Below are positions 60,501 to 64,000 of a stretch of DNA of 64,000 nt, piece by piece (position 1 is the first letter of the stretch; the number at the start of each line of letters is the position of its first letter). Source of the stretch: Pelodera strongyloides (taxonomy: Eukaryota > Nematoda > Chromadorea > Rhabditida > Rhabditidae); contig JAANDG010000015.1 in NCBI GenBank assembly GCA_036852015.1, positions 496,001-560,000 on the forward strand, read 5' to 3'. The notes beneath the pieces are model-generated. The model made no database searches and was not told the DNA's origin. It was given only the letters and a program-made list of their open reading frames with translations. The translations under genes were made by a program, and so were the position numbers.

Positions 60501-63500
60501 CTCCGCCTAGAGACTGTAACACCGGAGTCTGTCTGACCACTTGCTGTGCCTGGCCTGGTACCCCTTGAAGGTTGACAGTTCGTATCACATTAGGAGCCTG
60601 AAAAACAACTAATAATCACACAAAGGGAAATCATATATCATAAAGTTGAATATAAACCCATACTGCTTGCTGACCAGCAATAAAAACAGATTTGTAGAAC
60701 TTCAAGTTTAAAATCTTACGTTCACGGGCGTCATTGGGTATGCAGATTGAACGTGATAGACTCGCTGCTGAGATGCGTGTTGTGCAAACTAAAACAAACA
60801 AAATTGACAAAGAAATTGCGACAATGAACGCCGCATAACCGTATAGCGCGTAGTAAAAGAGCATACACCGACCTGAGCCTGCTGTCCGGACTGACTTGAG
60901 CTCTGCATTTGCTGGAAGTGATTCCCTTCTCCTTGTTGATTGGGGACGGGAACCATAACAGTGCGTATCGATGTTGCACCCTAGAAACCAAGTAATTAGT
61001 CAAAGTGACATTTCTCAATTAACCCTAACAAAAACCAAGATCAAAACCGAACCTGGGCATCCCTTTGAACAATTTGCCGTCGCACTAATCTCTGAACATT
61101 GATGACACTTCCAGTCGTTGGATCATACGTATACATCATGTGATTCTGTCCCTGTTGCACAATTTTTCGAATCGGTTGTGGATGAGACGGAACCATCTGT
61201 TGCATACTTGTTTGGGAAAAAGCTTGCTGCCCCTCCATGCTAAAAATATCAGTAAGTTGCATCTAATCAGGAAAATAACGATATCCCCTACGGGATTTTA
61301 TTCTGCAGCGGATAAGCTACCGTCTCACAATAAGAAGAATAGCAGAAGATATCACCTGACTGATTGTCGGCCTCCATTCCATGTTTGTGACATTGTATTA
61401 TGAGAAGGAGCGGGCCTCGGTTGCCCCATCTTAAGAGTTCTGTTTGAGATCTTGTTAAGGTGAAATGTCTTGCTGGACATCACAATATAAGCCAAAGTTA
61501 CCTGCTGGAATCCTTGATTCTGTGCGTTTTCATGCGAATTGTTTTGAGAATACGGATCTTGCGACGGCGTTCCAAAATATGAATGGTCGCTGAACGTGGC
61601 GAAGGCGTCCATTGATTGTCCCACACTCTGGTGCTGCATAGGTACCGCGGAATTGTGCTGAATAAGATTCTGTCACCAATTGTAGTCAAACTGCTTACAT
61701 TTTTTTGTCATTAAACTGATATTCTGGTGCAACCTAAAACAGTTCAGTGTGAAGGAAACGGTAAGTACAAAGGTGTAGAAAGAAAACCACACCTGTGGAC
61801 CACTGAAGTCATTCCCCATCAGATTTTGTCCCGGAAACATTTGTCCTGACGAGAAATCTCCTTCTTTTGTCGGTTGGCCCGCGAGTTCTGGCTGAGACTG
61901 GGTTTGGTAACCCATATTCGATGCCCCCTGGTTGTATCCGAATTGTTGTTCCGAAGATAGGCCTTGGTGTGTGGCATACTGATTAATCTGAGATTGTGTC
62001 ACAATTGGCGATGAAGTCAACATTTGTGCAGCCTCTTGTTTCGATCTCATTGGTTGTTGATCAAGTGCTGACCGATGAGTTGTAGAATTATTAGGTTGAT
62101 TAGCGGCAATAGAAGTTGGATGATTAATTGGTGACTGAGTGTGAGCGGGCCACGAGGACGACTGAGACGATTGCGGAATGTGGGGCGTCGTCGATACGCT
62201 AGCCTGGTAACTCACAGGTCCTCCTCCGCCCGGGTGATTAGGCAAAGTCACAAGCTGATTACCCATTACAGTGGCAGATGACTGAGGAGTACCTTGTCCT
62301 GAAGGGGTAGCTCCTGGTCCAACATAGTGAAAGGGATTCTGTGGAGATGGACTGTGCCCAGTATGTTGTGAGGAAACTTGCTGATACAGGGAACCTTGAT
62401 CGCCCTGGTGACTCTGCATAAAATGTTGCACATGTCCTGCCTGTCTCATTGATGAGTGGTCTGACACTTGGGCAGCGTATACAGAATTCGGATGGGCCAT
62501 CGACAAGTTGTTTCCTATATTAGTCTGGCTAACCTGACGGTGCAAGTGAGAAAGTTGATGTGTTGAAGCGTCGAGTTGATGAGTCCCTAAATGTTGAACA
62601 GGCATCTGCTGTTGTTGCACAGAACCGTGTGACATTGTGCTATGTTGTTGGGCTGACGCCGGCTGTTGGTAATTCGCATTGTTAAAGGTTTGAACAGACT
62701 CGGGTTTCCTCGCCAATGCAGCCAGTAGGAGAGGAGAATTCCCACTAGTAGGGTTTTGTTGTCTGGAAGTGGGATATTTGTTACTGGAGGGTCCTTCCCC
62801 TTGTGGCTCAAACACTTGCTGCTGTGATGTATTTTGAATCTGTTGACTTGAATTCATTCCTTGAAAAGGTATTTGTTGCATCATTTGTGGAACCATATTT
62901 TGATGTTGGACAGATTGTTGATAGATCATATGAGCATTTCCCGATTGCATTTCCTGTTTAGCATTTTGACTCATATGGCTCGCAGGTATTTGGTGCTGCT
63001 GGGCAGATTGTACAGTAGGAGTAGATCCCTAAAACAACAAATATTATACAGACGCCATTGCGTGGGATATTGGAAATGTAAAGAACGAAAAGATACGAAC
63101 CACAGGATGTGTAGCAGGTTCCTGCGCACCATCGTAAGTGTGTAGGTATTGAGTTGTTGTCGTTGGAGTGGCAGAACTAATGCTGCTTGTTGGTACGCTG
63201 CTTGCAGTTGTAACTGTTTGTTGCTTCGGCTTGCTCCTCAGTACACTATTCTGTGCGGTAACTTGTTCAATGTCATCTAACAGTTCCGCCAATAGACGGT
63301 CGTCGTCATCCTGCAAAGACAACTCAATGAACTATATGGGAATGACATAAACCTGATCTGAATATGAATTCGAAACGAATTACTGCCTAATTGAAACTTT
63401 TTCATCGACATTGTGTACAAGGTGTAAACGAGAGTATGTCCAGACTGTTAAAACGAAGAACATAAATAGATACCATGTCAAGAGCGCTTCGCCCTGTCGA

Positions 63501-63891
63501 CTGGCTTGCTTCTCCTGATGTAACCGTGCTTGTTACCGGCACACTGACTGCATTGACACTTTGAGAAACCGAAGACGACGGTGCCACATAGTTTATCTAA
63601 ACATAAAATTTTCTTGCATTTAGGTCAATCCGGGTCAAAGAAATAAGCACTTAATTCCCGCATCCAGTTGCGCTCGAACTTTTTTTGTCCCTATATGGTA
63701 TCGTTTATTCACTACGTTCTTAAAATACAGCATAGCAAAAAAAAAATGAAGGAAAGTAGGAGCTAACTAACAGCTGTATTATTACTTAATCACATGTAAC
63801 ACAATTATGTTTTAATAACGAGAACCTCTTGTAAAGTATCAAGTGAAAAATAATCGTCATCTCCAAAAAAATCATCCATATAATGCAAATC
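54581..63891 (-). CDS. PNUTS-like PP1 regulatory subunit (PPP1R10 homologue), 33 exons
   Basis: PNUTS recruits protein phosphatase 1 to chromatin and the transcription termination machinery. I traced 33 exons from 63891 to the stop at 54581; they join in frame to about 1,811 residues. The first ATG is at 63879, or the frame opens further upstream. Residues 1-900 are Gln/Ser/Pro-rich (largest exon 63028-61793). Residues about 885-1010 resemble the N-terminal TFIIS-like domain of PNUTS (LVTLEGWKQMNNWLKLS; TEIKKLASDLVGKFKERV), apparently short of its first helices. A long Lys/Glu-rich region follows. At about 1324-1329 is RRMVRF, an RVxF-type PP1 docking motif followed by KLVEVRYFE as in PNUTS. 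A CCCH finger (C1642-x8-C1651-x5-C1657-x3-H1661, CRFFRTARGC then GEHCRFSH) precedes an Arg/Gly-rich tail ending RPQRY. The order docking motif, CCCH finger, RGG tail defines PNUTS. The N-terminal half could instead be a separate upstream cistron, since an AG|A-ATG lies at 59765, but the frame is unbroken. Confidence 0.88.
56324..56419 (-). other. GC-AG intron in the PNUTS-like gene
   Basis: The exon ends ...VRFVPGR with donor AG|GCAAGT instead of GT. The next exon begins TEEISAVEPP. Only this junction keeps the frame; the nearest GT (A|GTTTTG) breaks it. GC-AG introns with an otherwise perfect donor are a known minor class. Confidence 0.75.
57074..57140. repeat. CT-rich simple repeat in a PNUTS-like gene intron
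   Basis: A run of ctct/atct motifs within the intron between exons 57293-57198 and 57049-56996, which lies on the minus strand as GA-rich sequence. Confidence 0.8.
58522..58719. mobile_element. Possible degenerate MITE in an intron
   Basis: Left end ttagggcgcgttcgggt and right end (inverted) ttaagggcgctttctggtggg form an imperfect terminal inverted repeat around about 200 bases that are more GC-rich than the intron. The left end preceded by ggacc and the right end by ggtcc extend the pairing. No transposase is present. The evidence is limited to one copy with imperfect ends. Confidence 0.3.
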
Positions 63892-64000
63892 CTGCAAACG
63901 TCCTCATTATAACGTGAAATAATGGTCACGCACGTAATCAATATATTGAGAATAGACAGTTGTTAAAAATAACAGACACTGAAATAATTGTTGTTCGCAA
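63892..64000. other. 5' flank or intron of the PNUTS-like gene
   Basis: Sequence upstream of the first traced exon (acceptor TTTGCAG at 63892-63898). It is either an intron leading to exons outside the window or the outron of a trans-spliced transcript. Confidence 0.4.

Overview
The window is nuclear DNA of a nematode. The evidence is a nematode-type troponin I, a 126-residue nematode-type profilin, small introns with TTTCAG or TTTTAG acceptors, and start codons sitting 0-13 bases after such an acceptor, as expected for spliced-leader trans-splicing. The DNA looks moderately AT-rich. I cannot name the genus from sequence alone. All exon models below were built by hand from splice signals, reading phase and similarity between copies; no search was run.

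Layout. 1-4465: no convincing gene, one tRNA-like relic. 4466-5826 (-): troponin I. 5830-14280: no recognisable gene. 14283-19661 (+): a secreted, cysteine-rich, probably GPI-anchored protein. 20928-21458 (-): a 69-residue charged protein of unknown function. 21460-26110: nothing recognised. 26113-27192 (+): profilin. 28731-29047: a 317-bp foldback element flanked by TTAA.

31875-53820 is the most interesting part. It is a tandem array of four two-gene units. Each unit has a member of a protein family I do not recognise, followed by a short-chain dehydrogenase (SDR, DHRS7-like) or its remains. Unit 1 has an intact family gene and an intact SDR. In units 2, 3 and 4 the SDR survives only as fragments. 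The family genes carry one domain (units 1 and 3) or two in-frame domains (units 2 and 4). Each domain is encoded by a five-exon cassette of nearly fixed exon lengths and phases, so a whole cassette can be duplicated without breaking the frame. About 1 kb of 3' flank, ending in AATAAA, is shared by the units.

54581-63891 (-): a 33-exon gene for a PNUTS-like (PPP1R10-like) protein phosphatase 1 regulatory subunit. It has a long Gln-rich N-terminus, a TFIIS-N-like segment, an RVxF-type PP1 docking motif, a CCCH zinc finger and an Arg/Gly-rich tail. Its 5' end is close to the window edge.

The genes do not form one pathway. Troponin I and profilin act on muscle and actin, PNUTS acts in nuclear transcription and phosphatase control, and the SDR is probably a membrane-anchored oxidoreductase. 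The family-SDR pairing is a genomic unit, and whether it is also functional is unknown.
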